A stretch of 64,000 bases of DNA, from positions 868,001 through 932,000 of the forward strand of contig JAITTY010000006.1 in the NCBI GenBank assembly GCA_031286695.1, in the 5' to 3' direction. This DNA is from Sphingobacterium sp. (lineage in GTDB: Bacteria > Bacteroidota > Bacteroidia > Sphingobacteriales > Sphingobacteriaceae). The notes under the pieces are model-generated. The model had not been told where the DNA came from and ran no database searches. It saw nothing but the letters and a program-made list of their open reading frames with translations. The translations under genes and the position numbers were made by a program. Positions 16,095 to 25,101 of the stretch are shown here, one piece after another (position 1 is the stretch's first letter; each line of letters starts with the position of its first letter).

Positions 16095-16940
16095 TTATAA
16101 TGGTATATTTCGCAGGAAATCATTTAGCACGGCATTAAATTTTTCGGGTTCCTCGAGATTTGGCAAGTGCCCAGATTCATCAAACTCCATATAGCGGACG
16201 TCGGGTATATTTTCGATCAGGATATTTGTTTGTTCTTCGCTCATCAACTTATCGTGTTTCCCTTTTATGATCAGTGTTGGAATAATAATTGTTTTCAACG
16301 AATGGGTTGTATCTGTTCGAGAAGCTAGAGCAAGTTGTGTCGCGCAAATGCTGGCGACTTCATTTCTCCGAATACAGCTTTTGATGAGTTCAACAGCTTC
16401 GGGGTTTTCACGGATTGTTTTATCGTGAAACACATTCGCGATAAAACCAATGGCAAAAGGTCTTCTGCCATATTTTAATAAGGCTTGGATGGAATCAAAA
16501 CGTTTTTGTTTCCCTTTGTTGTCGTCGGAAAGCGAATTCGTGTCACAGAGGATAAGTCCTTTGAGCTGTTGTCCGATGAGTTCATATGTCCTGAGTGCAA
16601 TGTACCCCCCCATAGAGATTCCACAAAGGATGACATGATTGAGGTCGAGTTTACGAATAAACTCCACAAGATCTTTAGCAAAAACATCGACGGAGAAGAA
16701 ACCATGTCCATTGGTGCTTAGGCCATGTCCGCGAACATCAATGGCGATGCCCGTATAATCTTCGTCAAGCTGTAGGAGTTGTTGTTTCCAGGTGTTTTTG
16801 TTGAAGGGAAAACCATGGATGAAAATGACTGTTTTTGGCGAGGGATATAATTTGCTGGGGCGAATATAGTAGGAGATACTGATATCTCCGATGCGAATTT
16901 TACTGAGTTTTAATTCTCTTTTGCTCATGAATGCTAACAT
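16095..16940 (-). CDS. alpha/beta hydrolase
   Basis: Cytosolic alpha/beta-hydrolase-fold protein of 281 residues. The oxyanion motif HGFPFN, the strand IDVRGHG, the nucleophile elbow GISMGG (serine in the middle), an acidic residue after a late strand (IIKGKHDKLM) and the final catalytic histidine in ESGHLPNLEEPEKF are all visible, so the triad is complete. The family includes esterases, 3-oxoadipate enol-lactonases and haloperoxidase-like enzymes; no aromatic-degradation genes are nearby, so the substrate is left open. ATGs at residues 1 and 5 are both possible starts. It stands alone upstream of the tRNA genes, facing away from them. Confidence 0.88.
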   Translation of the reverse strand: MLAFMSKRELKLSKIRIGDISISYYIRPSKLYPSPKTVIFIHGFPFNKNTWKQQLLQLDEDYTGIAIDVRGHGLSTNGHGFFSVDVFAKDLVEFIRKLDLNHVILCGISMGGYIALRTYELIGQQLKGLILCDTNSLSDDNKGKQKRFDSIQALLKYGRRPFAIGFIANVFHDKTIRENPEAVELIKSCIRRNEVASICATQLALASRTDTTHSLKTIIIPTLIIKGKHDKLMSEEQTNILIENIPDVRYMEFDESGHLPNLEEPEKFNAVLNDFLRNIPL

Positions 16941-17039
16941 TTGTCCGTGTCTGAAAAAAAAAGTTGATATTTTAAATATAATATTATCAACGAGATAAAA
17001 GAAATGTTGTTGTATAAAGTTTAAAAAAGAGAAAAAATG

Positions 17040-17070
17040 TTTGTTAAATCGATAAATATATCGATATTTG
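17040..17070 (+). promoter_or_regulatory. promoter TTTG-N19-GATATTTG for the first tRNA-Arg gene
   Basis: TTTG (17040-17043), 19 bp, then GATATTTG (17063-17070), a one-base variant of TAnnTTTG, followed by CATCACCAAAAC. The same arrangement and downstream sequence recur before the third tRNA gene, which supports both. Confidence 0.6.
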
Positions 17071-17115
17071 CATCACCAAAACGGAAAAGGATATCGGATT
17101 TGTTTTGGTTGCCTA

Positions 17116-17189
17116 GCGCTCCTAGCTCAATTGGATAGAGCATCTGACTACGAATCAGAAGGTTAGGGGTTCGACTCCCTTGGTGCGCA
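17116..17189 (+). tRNA. tRNA-Arg (anticodon ACG), copy 1
   Basis: Full cloverleaf of 74 nt: acceptor GCGCTCC, D arm GCTC/GAGC, anticodon stem TCTGA/TCAGA with loop CTACGAA (anticodon ACG, read as ICG after deamination, decoding CGU/CGC/CGA), T arm AGGGG-TTCGACT-CCCTT. The 3' acceptor strand is GGTGCGC, which leaves a U5-U68 mismatch that copies 2 and 3 do not have. CCA is not encoded. Residue 37 is A. Confidence 0.93.
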
Positions 17190-17217
17190 CAAATACAGGT
17201 TCTGTATGTTAAAAAAG

Positions 17218-17291
17218 GCATTCCTAGCTCAATTGGATAGAGCATCTGACTACGAATCAGAAGGTTAGGGGTTCGACTCCCTTGGAGTGCA
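17218..17291 (+). tRNA. tRNA-Arg (anticodon ACG), copy 2
   Basis: 74-nt cloverleaf identical to copy 1 from D arm through T arm, but with acceptor strands GCATTCC and GGAGTGC (one U-G pair, no mismatch). It begins 28 nt after copy 1 with no promoter box between, so the two are likely one precursor transcript ending at the terminator at 17297. CCA is not encoded. Confidence 0.94.
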
Positions 17292-17296
17292 CAAAG

Positions 17297-17330
17297 AAAA
17301 GCCAGTCAATTTGATTGGCTTTTTGTTTTT
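17297..17330 (+). terminator. intrinsic terminator after tRNA-Arg copies 1 and 2
   Basis: Stem AAAAGCCAGTC (17297-17307) pairing with GATTGGCTTTT (17313-17323, one G-U) and a T-rich tail. Confidence 0.85.
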
Positions 17331-17386
17331 TGAAGCTTTACAGCAAGGCAGTCGATGGAAGGGGGGAACTTCTTTTTGAAAAAAAA

Positions 17387-17417
17387 TTTGTAAAAAAACG
17401 AATTCTGACTATATTTG
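17387..17417 (+). promoter_or_regulatory. promoter TTTG-N19-TATATTTG for tRNA-Arg copy 3
   Basis: TTTG (17387-17390), exactly 19 bp, then TATATTTG (17410-17417): a full match to the Bacteroidota housekeeping promoter consensus. It is followed by CGTCACCAAAAC, shared with the promoter of copy 1. Confidence 0.75.
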
Positions 17418-17463
17418 CGTCACCAAAACACATGGGACAGAGTTCTAAACGTAATGGTTTATT

Positions 17464-17537
17464 GCGCTCCTAGCTCAATTGGATAGAGCATCTGACTACG
17501 GATCAGAAGGTTAGGGGTTCGACTCCCTTGGAGCGCA
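17464..17537 (+). tRNA. tRNA-Arg (anticodon ACG), copy 3
   Basis: 74-nt cloverleaf with a fully paired acceptor stem (GCGCTCC/GGAGCGC). The anticodon loop is CTACGGA, so residue 37 is G instead of the A in copies 1 and 2; G36-G37 is the recognition dinucleotide of the TrmD m1G37 methylase. It has its own promoter and terminator. CCA is not encoded. Confidence 0.94.
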
Positions 17538-17543
17538 CAACTG

Positions 17544-17580
17544 AAAAGCCTAGTCATCATCTGTGATTAGGCTTTTATTT
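17544..17580 (+). terminator. intrinsic terminator after tRNA-Arg copy 3
   Basis: Stem AAAAGCCTAGTCA (17544-17556) with TGATTAGGCTTTT (17563-17575, one G-U-type pairing) followed by ATTTTTT. Confidence 0.85.
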
Positions 17581-17611
17581 TTTAACTCGTTTTAATTTCT
17601 TAAATAAAACT

Positions 17612-18181
17612 ATGCTAAACCTTGTAATATTTGGCCCTCCGGGTGCAGGTAAGGGAACCCAATCTGCAAAGCTTATTGAAAAATATCAATTGGTACATGT
17701 TTCAACTGGTGATATTTTTAGAGCACATATTAAAGGTCAAACGCCGCTTGGTCAACAAGTGAGCCAGATTATTGCTGAGGGAAATTTAGTGCCAGATTCG
17801 ATTACAATAGCAATGCTGGAAGAGGAAGTAAAGAAAAATCCGGATGCGAAAGGATTTATTTTTGATGGATTTCCTCGTACTGTTGCTCAAGCTGAGGCTT
17901 TGGATGCTTTTTTAGAAGGTATCAACACCTCAATCTCAGTCGTAATCGCACTGGATGTGAATGAGGATGAATTGAAAGAGCGTATTGCCAAACGGAGAGA
18001 GATTTCTGGCCGTGCGGATGATGATGCGGATAAATTAGTGAAGCGTATCGATGAATATTTCACGAAGACGATTCATGTATTGCCTTATTATGAGGCTCAG
18101 GGTAAGCTTTCTAAAGTGAATGGTATCGGCGAGATCGAGACTATCTTTAAGAGCTTAACCGATATCATCGATAATTATTAA
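17612..18181 (+). CDS. adk: adenylate kinase
   Basis: Balances the adenine nucleotide pool (ATP + AMP to 2 ADP) in the cytosol. The P-loop GPPGAGKGTQ is at residues 8-17, the AMP-binding segments STGDIFR and GFIFDGFPRTVAQAEAL follow, and the arginine pair RAKR-like RIAKRREISGRADD marks a short LID. At 189 residues this is the short form without the zinc-binding LID insertion. The ATG begins 32 nt after the tRNA terminator. obgE follows 35 bp downstream on the same strand, so the two probably share a transcript. Confidence 0.96.
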   Translation: MLNLVIFGPPGAGKGTQSAKLIEKYQLVHVSTGDIFRAHIKGQTPLGQQVSQIIAEGNLVPDSITIAMLEEEVKKNPDAKGFIFDGFPRTVAQAEALDAFLEGINTSISVVIALDVNEDELKERIAKRREISGRADDDADKLVKRIDEYFTKTIHVLPYYEAQGKLSKVNGIGEIETIFKSLTDIIDNY

Positions 18182-18216
18182 TTGAAATAAATACTTTTAG
18201 ACTGTAATAAATTGTA

Positions 18217-19215
18217 ATGGCGCAAGGCTCGAATTTTGTTGATTATGTGAAAGTGTGTTGTCGTTCTGGACACGGAGGGGCAGGTTCAGCTCATTTGCAT
18301 CGTGACAAGCACACAGCGACCGGTGGTCCCGATGGTGGTGACGGCGGTCGTGGAGGGCATATTATACTGAAAGGAACGACTAATCTATGGACTTTACTCC
18401 ATTTAAAATATCGTAAGCATATTATCGCATCAAACGGTGAGTCTGGCGGCAGTTCTTTGCGTACCGGGGCAACTGGACGTGATGAGATATTGGAAGTACC
18501 ACTGGGTACAATTGCGAAGGATGCGGAGACAGGAGAGGTGTTGTTCGATATCACAGAAGACGGTGAAACCAGAATATTGGTTCCGGGTGGAAAAGGTGGG
18601 CTGGGCAACTGGCATTTTAAGTCGCCAACACAGCAGACTCCACGGTTTTCGCAACCTGGTCTTCCAGGGAAAGAACAGTGGATGATTCTGGAATTGAAGG
18701 TTCTTGCTGATGTTGGATTGGTTGGATTCCCAAATGCGGGTAAATCAACGTTGTTGTCGGTTGTCTCTGCTGCGAAACCAGAAATTGCGAATTACCCCTT
18801 TACAACACTGGTACCTAATTTGGGTATGGTGAGCTACCGGGATAACCGTTCCTTTGTTATGGCCGATATTCCAGGTATTATCGAAGGGGCTTCAGAAGGA
18901 AAAGGATTGGGGTATCGTTTCTTGCGGCATATTGAACGAAATTCTGTTTTGCTGTTTATGGTGCCAGCTGATACGGACCGGACAATTCGTGAAGAATATG
19001 CCATTTTATTAAATGAATTGACTGCATATAATCCTGAGTTGGCGGATAAGCCCAAATTGTTGGCTATTACGAAGTCTGATATGCTCGATGAGGAGCTGGA
19101 GAAGGAAATGGAGCAGGAGCTACCGGAAGATGTGCCTTATATCTTCATTTCTTCGGTGACAGGCAAAAATATCTTGCCATTGAAGGATATGATCTGGAAA
19201 GCAATCAACTCCTAA
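18217..19215 (+). CDS. obgE: GTPase Obg/CgtA
   Basis: Essential GTPase linked to 50S ribosome maturation and stress responses. Residues 1-160 form the glycine-rich Obg fold ([36 protein letters not shown]); the G domain follows with G1 GFPNAGKST (about 167-175), G2 [10 protein letters not shown]3 DIPG and G4 TKSD, ending with a SSVTGKN G5 loop. The C-terminal OCT extension of some Firmicute Obg proteins is absent, so 332 residues is the expected Bacteroidota length. It lies 35 bp after adk and ends at a strong terminator. Confidence 0.96.
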   Translation: MAQGSNFVDYVKVCCRSGHGGAGSAHLHRDKHTATGGPDGGDGGRGGHIILKGTTNLWTLLHLKYRKHIIASNGESGGSSLRTGATGRDEILEVPLGTIAKDAETGEVLFDITEDGETRILVPGGKGGLGNWHFKSPTQQTPRFSQPGLPGKEQWMILELKVLADVGLVGFPNAGKSTLLSVVSAAKPEIANYPFTTLVPNLGMVSYRDNRSFVMADIPGIIEGASEGKGLGYRFLRHIERNSVLLFMVPADTDRTIREEYAILLNELTAYNPELADKPKLLAITKSDMLDEELEKEMEQELPEDVPYIFISSVTGKNILPLKDMIWKAINS

Positions 19216-19229
19216 AGGTTGAATACATA

Positions 19230-19270
19230 AACAGAAAGGGCGCTCCACACCGTGAAGCGCCTTTTCTGTT
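19230..19270 (+). terminator. strong intrinsic terminator after adk-obgE
   Basis: A 16-bp stem (AACAGAAAGGGCGCTC, 19230-19245, with 19254-19270, two G-U pairs) with a T-rich 3' arm, 14 bp after the obgE stop. Confidence 0.75.
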
Positions 19271-19392
19271 TCTATTAAATTCTATATGTCGCTAAAAAAA
19301 GAACATTTTATAAGTTTTTTTGTTAATTTCATGCTATTATTTTATCCCGGATGGAAGGCTGGTTTTTAGCCCCATTACCAAATTAAATCTAA

Positions 19393-19749
19393 ATGAAAAC
19401 AGAAGACGAAAAGTATTGCGTAGAATGCGGCAAGTTGATTAATATCAAGGCCGAGGTTTGTCCCTATTGTGGTGTAAGACAACCTATTTTTTATGCCAAC
19501 CAACCCTTTCAGCAACAAAATAACACGTTTCAGGATGACAGATGGTTGCCAGCATTGTTATTTTGCTTTTTTCTAGGCCCTTTTGGAGCACATCGGTTCT
19601 ATTTGGGGCAAATTGGTACTGCCGTTATTCAGCTGCTTACCTTGGGCGGTTGTGGTATCTGGTATCTGATCGATTTGATTATGATTCTTGTCGGAAAATA
19701 TAAGGATGCAGATGGCAATTACATTAAGAGTCCTATAAACAATAATTAA
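19393..19749 (+). CDS. TM2-domain membrane protein with zinc ribbon
   Basis: 118-residue protein. An N-terminal zinc ribbon is formed by C9/C12 (YCVECG) and C23/C26 (CPYCG); after a Gln/Asn-rich linker comes a TM2 domain (about 53-108): two membrane helices with the conserved GPFGAHRFYLGQ turn and the DADGN tail. TM2 proteins are widespread and mostly of unknown function. It overlaps the next gene by one base (TAATG), so the two are translationally coupled. No TAnnTTTG box is seen in the 180 bp ahead. Confidence 0.88.
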   Translation: MKTEDEKYCVECGKLINIKAEVCPYCGVRQPIFYANQPFQQQNNTFQDDRWLPALLFCFFLGPFGAHRFYLGQIGTAVIQLLTLGGCGIWYLIDLIMILVGKYKDADGNYIKSPINNN

Positions 19750-20060
19750 TGATTTATATCCTGCTGAAATACCTTAAATATCATTGGATCTATTCGTTGA
19801 TATTGGGGTATTTCGGGATTGCTATAGGCTTATATCTTTTCACGGATATCCATATTCTTGTTCCTTGCCTTTGGAAGGCTGTAAGTGGCTATGATTGTCC
19901 GGGATGTGGTCTTACTACCGCTTTGATTGCTTTGTTGCGCTTGGAGTTTCGAGAAGCCTGGTTAGAAAATCCATTGATTTATATGCTTGTTCCGCTATTA
20001 ACAAGTCTGATTTTGAGAGACTTTGCAACGTTTTGGAGGAAGGAATTAGTTGAAGAATAA
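19749..20060 (+). CDS. DUF2752 membrane protein
   Basis: 103-residue DUF2752 protein of unknown function. The family signature GYDCPGCGLTTA is present with cysteines at 50 and 53, followed by REAWLENPLIYMLVP; two to three hydrophobic helices (about 13-32, 54-66 and 82-95) place it in the inner membrane. The start codon overlaps the stop of the TM2 protein in TAATG, a coupling that is common for these two families, which suggests they act together. Confidence 0.85.
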   Translation: MIYILLKYLKYHWIYSLILGYFGIAIGLYLFTDIHILVPCLWKAVSGYDCPGCGLTTALIALLRLEFREAWLENPLIYMLVPLLTSLILRDFATFWRKELVEE

Positions 20061-20098
20061 AAAAATAAAAAATGTTTTCACTTTTAAGTGATATGTCG

Positions 20099-20106
20099 TA
20101 ACTTTG
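20099..20106 (+). promoter_or_regulatory. putative -7 box (TAACTTTG) upstream of carA
   Basis: TAACTTTG matches TAnnTTTG, 181 nt before the carA ATG and 6 nt before a GTG that opens a 24-codon frame. No clear TTG at -33. A terminator-like hairpin follows at 20197. Confidence 0.45.
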
Positions 20107-20112
20107 TCTCCC

Positions 20113-20187
20113 GTGAAAATTAAAGTAGAGTCTTTATTGGTAGGTGCCTTAGGAAACGGTTTGTCAATCGTGATGATGCATTGTTAA
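20113..20187 (+). CDS. candidate 24-codon leader peptide or part of a small RNA
   Basis: GTG at 20113 opens a frame of 24 codons (MKIKVESLLVGALGNGLSIV then MMHC) ending in TAA at 20185. It begins 6 nt after a TAACTTTG box, so it would be near-leaderless, and a hairpin with eight T follows 10 nt after the stop. Together they look like a ~110-nt transcript ahead of carA: either a leader peptide in an attenuator, a small protein, or a noncoding RNA whose open frame is accidental. There is no ribosome-binding site, and I do not recognise the peptide. Confidence 0.3.
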   Translation: MKIKVESLLVGALGNGLSIVMMHC

Positions 20188-20196
20188 TTGATATTT

Positions 20197-20218
20197 AGCC
20201 CATTTGAGGGCTTTTTTT
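20197..20218 (+). terminator. terminator-like hairpin between the small unit and carA
   Basis: Stem AGCCC/GGGCT (20197-20201 and 20208-20212) with a 6-nt loop and a run of seven T. The stem is short, so it may be a leaky terminator or attenuator for carA, whose ATG is 68 nt downstream. Confidence 0.5.
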
Positions 20219-20286
20219 ATATCCAATCAAGAACGCTTTAAAATTCATAAAAGTAAGGATACACATTTTATAATATTACATCGATA

Positions 20287-21387
20287 ATGACCAACTACAG
20301 CAAATTGCCTGCAATTTTAGTTTTAGAAGATGGTACAGTTTATCACGGTAAAGCCGCTGGTAAAATTGGTACGACTACTGGGGAAATCTGTTTCAATACA
20401 GGAACAACTGGTTATCAAGAGATTTTCACAGATCCATCTTATTTTGGACAAATCATGGTAACCACCAATGCGCATATTGGTAACTATGGTATTGATGAGG
20501 ATGATACCGAATCAAATCAAATTCAGATTGCGGGGCTAGTTTGTAAGAACTACAACATCAATTATAGCCGTAAAATGGCTGATGAATCTATCCAAAGCTA
20601 CTTTGAAGAGGGAAATTTAGTTGGTATTTCTGATGTGGATACCCGTTCATTGGTGCGACATATTCGTGATAAAGGAGCGATGAATGCGATTATTTCTTCT
20701 GAAACAACGGATGTTGAAGAATTAAAGCGTCAGTTGGCTGAAGTTCCTTCAATGGATGGGCTTGAGCTGTCTTCAAAAGTAACGACAGCGGAGCCTTATT
20801 TCTTTGGTAATGAAAATGCTTCGTTACGTGTAGCGGTTTTAGACTTGGGTATCAAGAAAAATATCTTGCGCAATTTTGAGGCTCGTGATGTGTATACAAA
20901 GGTTTTTCCTGCGAAAACAACATTTGAGGAAATGGAGAAATGGAATCCGGATGGTTATTTCATTTCCAATGGTCCTGGCGATCCAGCACCGATGGATTAT
21001 GCTATCGAGACTGTAAAAGCTATTTTGAATGCAAATAAACCGATGTTTGGTATTTGTTTAGGTCACCAGATCTTAGCATTGGCAAATGGTATCCGCACAA
21101 GCAAATTGCATAACGGACACCGTGGTATCAATCACCCCGTGAAGAATATTATCGCCAACCGTTGTGAAATCACTTCGCAGAACCACGGTTTTGGGGTTGT
21201 GGCTGAAGATATCCAAAATTCTGAGAACGTCGAAATTACACACGTTAATTTGAACGATCAGTCTATTGAAGGTATCCGTATCAAAGGACAGAAAGCATTT
21301 TCGGTGCAATATCACCCAGAATCATCACCGGGTCCACACGACTCGCGCTATTTGTTTGATGATTTTGTAGCGATGATCAAAAACTAA
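20287..21387 (+). CDS. carA: carbamoyl-phosphate synthase small (glutaminase) subunit
   Basis: Releases ammonia from glutamine and channels it to CarB for carbamoyl phosphate, the start of pyrimidine and arginine synthesis. The N-terminal CarA domain (LEDGTVYHGKA, NTGTTGYQEIFTDPSY) is followed by the class I glutamine amidotransferase domain with the nucleophile Cys257 in FGICLGHQIL and the pair His343/Glu345 in QYHPESSPGPHD. At 366 residues it is full length. carB is not adjacent; the gene stands alone between its hairpin-containing leader and a strong terminator. pyrE, also of the pyrimidine pathway, lies at 59.5 kb. Confidence 0.95.
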   Translation: MTNYSKLPAILVLEDGTVYHGKAAGKIGTTTGEICFNTGTTGYQEIFTDPSYFGQIMVTTNAHIGNYGIDEDDTESNQIQIAGLVCKNYNINYSRKMADESIQSYFEEGNLVGISDVDTRSLVRHIRDKGAMNAIISSETTDVEELKRQLAEVPSMDGLELSSKVTTAEPYFFGNENASLRVAVLDLGIKKNILRNFEARDVYTKVFPAKTTFEEMEKWNPDGYFISNGPGDPAPMDYAIETVKAILNANKPMFGICLGHQILALANGIRTSKLHNGHRGINHPVKNIIANRCEITSQNHGFGVVAEDIQNSENVEITHVNLNDQSIEGIRIKGQKAFSVQYHPESSPGPHDSRYLFDDFVAMIKN

Positions 21388-21404
21388 ATTGTACAATATT
21401 ATAT

Positions 21405-21436
21405 AAAAAACCCTTCAGATCTTGAAGGGTTTTTTA
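21405..21436 (+). terminator. intrinsic terminator after carA
   Basis: Stem AAAAAACCCTTCA with TGAAGGGTTTTTT around a 5-nt loop, 18 bp after the carA stop. Confidence 0.9.
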
Positions 21437-21512
21437 TTGTATTTATTTGAACAGTTATGCCGATGGGGCATATTTTATTCATAATAAATAGATGAATAAA
21501 GACATTTTTTAT

Positions 21513-21520
21513 TATATTTG
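21513..21520 (+). promoter_or_regulatory. putative -7 box (TATATTTG) for eno
   Basis: TATATTTG fits TAnnTTTG and would give a leader of about 75 nt before the eno ATG. The -33 element is not evident. Confidence 0.45.
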
Positions 21521-21586
21521 ATTGTGAAAAATGTCTGTAGATAAGAGTGTGTCTTATTTACACTAAGTAATGAAAATAAATTATAG

Positions 21587-22894
<1,308 letters not shown>

Positions 22895-22916
22895 GCTAAA
22901 GTTTGATTTTTAATAT

Positions 22917-22950
22917 AAAAAGCCGAAGTATCTTCTACTTCGGCTTTTTT
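22917..22950. terminator. bidirectional intrinsic terminator between eno and the DUF72 gene
   Basis: Perfect 10-bp core AGCCGAAGTA/TACTTCGGCT (22921-22930, 22936-22945) flanked by A-run and T-run, so it works for both converging genes. Confidence 0.9.
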
Positions 22951-23015
22951 GTGTGCAAAATATCCTCAATGATCTTTTCTATCGTTGCCTTTAGCGCCAG
23001 ATCTGATACCCTGTC

Positions 23016-23903
23016 TTAGAATAAAGTATTTCCTGTGTTCTTGTTGGGATAGGTTAGATCTAAGTCGAATGTTGTATTCAGTTTTTTGATAAAATGCGTC
23101 GCCAGTAAGGGTGATTCCACCTCAATATTCTGGTGGATAAAGAAATACAATTTTTGCAATCCGTTTTCGCGCCAAAGCTTCAGTACATCGATCCATTGAT
23201 CCAGTCTATCATAGTCTGATGCATGATTGGCACCTACATACCGGATGAAAGCAATCGGCGTAGTCAAGCGCATATGGAGCATGTCTCTCCGGCCGGCGGT
23301 ATCGACCAGTACGTTGGTCACATTGGTTTCCTCCAACAGCGCATATAATTCTTTTGTTACTTCGGGTTTGGAAAACCAATCTTTATTTCGGACTTCCAAC
23401 GCTAGCGGGACTTCTTTTGGCCAGTCATGAAGAAATAGTTTTAAACGGGCCATGTCCTTTGGATTATAATTGTCGTGCATCTGAAGAAAAGCCATTCCCA
23501 GCTTTTCGTCGAAATGAACAATGGAATCCGTAAATAATTTTACTTTATCACCCGTATTTAATAATCTGCTGAAATGGCTGATGGATTGTGGTATTTTAGG
23601 GAAGAACTTGAAGTTAGCAGGTGTTTTCTTTTTCCAGGTCTCTACTTGGTCTATGCCAGGTGAATTGTAGAATGTAGCATTGAGTTCAATGCTGTTAAAC
23701 TGTGTGGAGTAATAAGCAAGTTCGTCTTTTGTACCTCTGGGATAAAAGCCTTTTAAATCTTGTTTATTCCATTTTGCACAGCCTACATATACCTCAAAAG
23801 GTTTGTCAATTTTGAAGTGCTGTAATAAGGTTAAGGTTTCTGGTGTAGTAGGAGGAAGGGTAAAATCGATTTCCTCGGGATGTTCTACTTGGCCGAATTT
23901 CAT
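23016..23903 (-). CDS. DUF72 (YecE-like) family protein
   Basis: 295-residue cytosolic protein of the DUF72 family, a TIM-barrel fold of unknown reaction. Visible family marks are the opening YVGCAKWNKQDLKGFYP, the strand-helix FNSIELNATFYNSP, the FFPKIPQSISH segment, LALEVRNKDWF and MHMRLTT-like RYVGAN near the C terminus. It starts 1 bp after the stop of the MFS gene upstream, with yceH ahead of that, so it is the last gene of a three-gene unit. Nothing in the sequence points to a substrate. Confidence 0.87.
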   Translation of the reverse strand: MKFGQVEHPEEIDFTLPPTTPETLTLLQHFKIDKPFEVYVGCAKWNKQDLKGFYPRGTKDELAYYSTQFNSIELNATFYNSPGIDQVETWKKKTPANFKFFPKIPQSISHFSRLLNTGDKVKLFTDSIVHFDEKLGMAFLQMHDNYNPKDMARLKLFLHDWPKEVPLALEVRNKDWFSKPEVTKELYALLEETNVTNVLVDTAGRRDMLHMRLTTPIAFIRYVGANHASDYDRLDQWIDVLKLWRENGLQKLYFFIHQNIEVESPLLATHFIKKLNTTFDLDLTYPNKNTGNTLF

Positions 23904-23904
23904 A

Positions 23905-25095
23905 TTAGTTTTTTCTTAATTTATAATCAAATAATAGATGAGCCAACAATGCCAGCAGCGTATAGCATGTGCCTACGAAAATAACACCGGGCCATTGGAA
24001 GTGTTGCCAGGCTTGTGCAGCAAAAAAAGTGCCTGTTGATCCACCAATAAAATAGCTGACCATATATACGGTATTTAGTCGGTTGTTGGCCCCGAGGTTT
24101 AGCGCATAGAAATCGCTTTGATTCAGGATATGCATCGACTGTAGGCCAAGATCGATGAGAATAACACCAAGGATCAGGCCCCAATAGTAATTGCCGAAGA
24201 GGGCGAATAATAGCCAGCTAAGCAGCATCAATAGAATAGCGTATAAGATAATTCTGGCTTTACCGATATATATGGTCAATCTATTGACAAAAGCGGCCGC
24301 AAGCGCACCGCAGGCCCCCACAAGTCCAAATGCTCCGGCGGTTGCTGGCCCATCGAAGAAAGGAGGGCCTTCCAGGTGGAACACAAGTGTCGTAAAAAAA
24401 GCAGAGAAAGCCCCAAATCCCATGGCACCACGAAATGCTGCGAGCTGCAACACCGGCTGTTTTTTCGCGAAGTTCCAGACTGAACGCATCAATTCGCGAT
24501 AAGAACCTTTGAAATTAGGCAGTACCTCTGGTAGCTTGATTGCTATGGCGATGGCTGTAATGACCATAATTGCTGACGCTATCCAATACATTTCGCGCCA
24601 TCCGAAGTAGGAGCCAACAAACCCGCTTACAACCCTAGAGAGTAATATACCGATCAGCAGACCAGACATAACCATACCGATCGCTGAAGCCTGCTTTTCT
24701 TTGCTCGCTAGTTCGGCTGCCATGGGCACAAAAACCTGTGGAATAACAGATGTGAAACCTATCAGAAAGCTGAATAGCAATATAGATAGGATAGAAGTGG
24801 ACATGGCCATACCTACCAAAGAAAAAATAATGAAAAAGAAATCGATCAAGATCATTTTCTTTCGCTTAAACATATCTCCTAAGGGAACGATCAGTAACAG
24901 GCCAAAGGCATATCCGATCTGGGTTAACATGGCCGAATTACTGACCATGGCCTCATCAATATGTAGGTCTTTGGCAATCAAGCCCAATAGTGGTTGATTG
25001 TAATAATTGTTGGCGACTACCAAGCCTGTGGCGATGGTCATCAGCCACAAGGTTGCTTTGGATATTTCGTTTTTGGAATCTATTGTTTGCGACAT
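23905..25095 (-). CDS. major facilitator superfamily transporter
   Basis: Inner-membrane secondary transporter with about 12 hydrophobic helices in 396 residues. The loop after helix 2 reads PLGDMFKRKKMI, the MFS motif A (G-D-x-x-x-R/K-K), and the N-terminal half follows the DHA1 drug:H+ antiporter pattern (MVSNSAMLTQIGYAFGLLL). Related proteins are annotated as sugar-efflux or multidrug exporters; the substrate is unknown. The ATG at 25095 (MSQTIDSKN) is preferred to an upstream in-frame TTG. It lies just 6 bp after yceH and 1 bp before the DUF72 gene. Confidence 0.88.
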   Translation of the reverse strand: MSQTIDSKNEISKATLWLMTIATGLVVANNYYNQPLLGLIAKDLHIDEAMVSNSAMLTQIGYAFGLLLIVPLGDMFKRKKMILIDFFFIIFSLVGMAMSTSILSILLFSFLIGFTSVIPQVFVPMAAELASKEKQASAIGMVMSGLLIGILLSRVVSGFVGSYFGWREMYWIASAIMVITAIAIAIKLPEVLPNFKGSYRELMRSVWNFAKKQPVLQLAAFRGAMGFGAFSAFFTTLVFHLEGPPFFDGPATAGAFGLVGACGALAAAFVNRLTIYIGKARIILYAILLMLLSWLLFALFGNYYWGLILGVILIDLGLQSMHILNQSDFYALNLGANNRLNTVYMVSYFIGGSTGTFFAAQAWQHFQWPGVIFVGTCYTLLALLAHLLFDYKLRKN

Positions 25096-25101
25096 GAGCA
25101 A

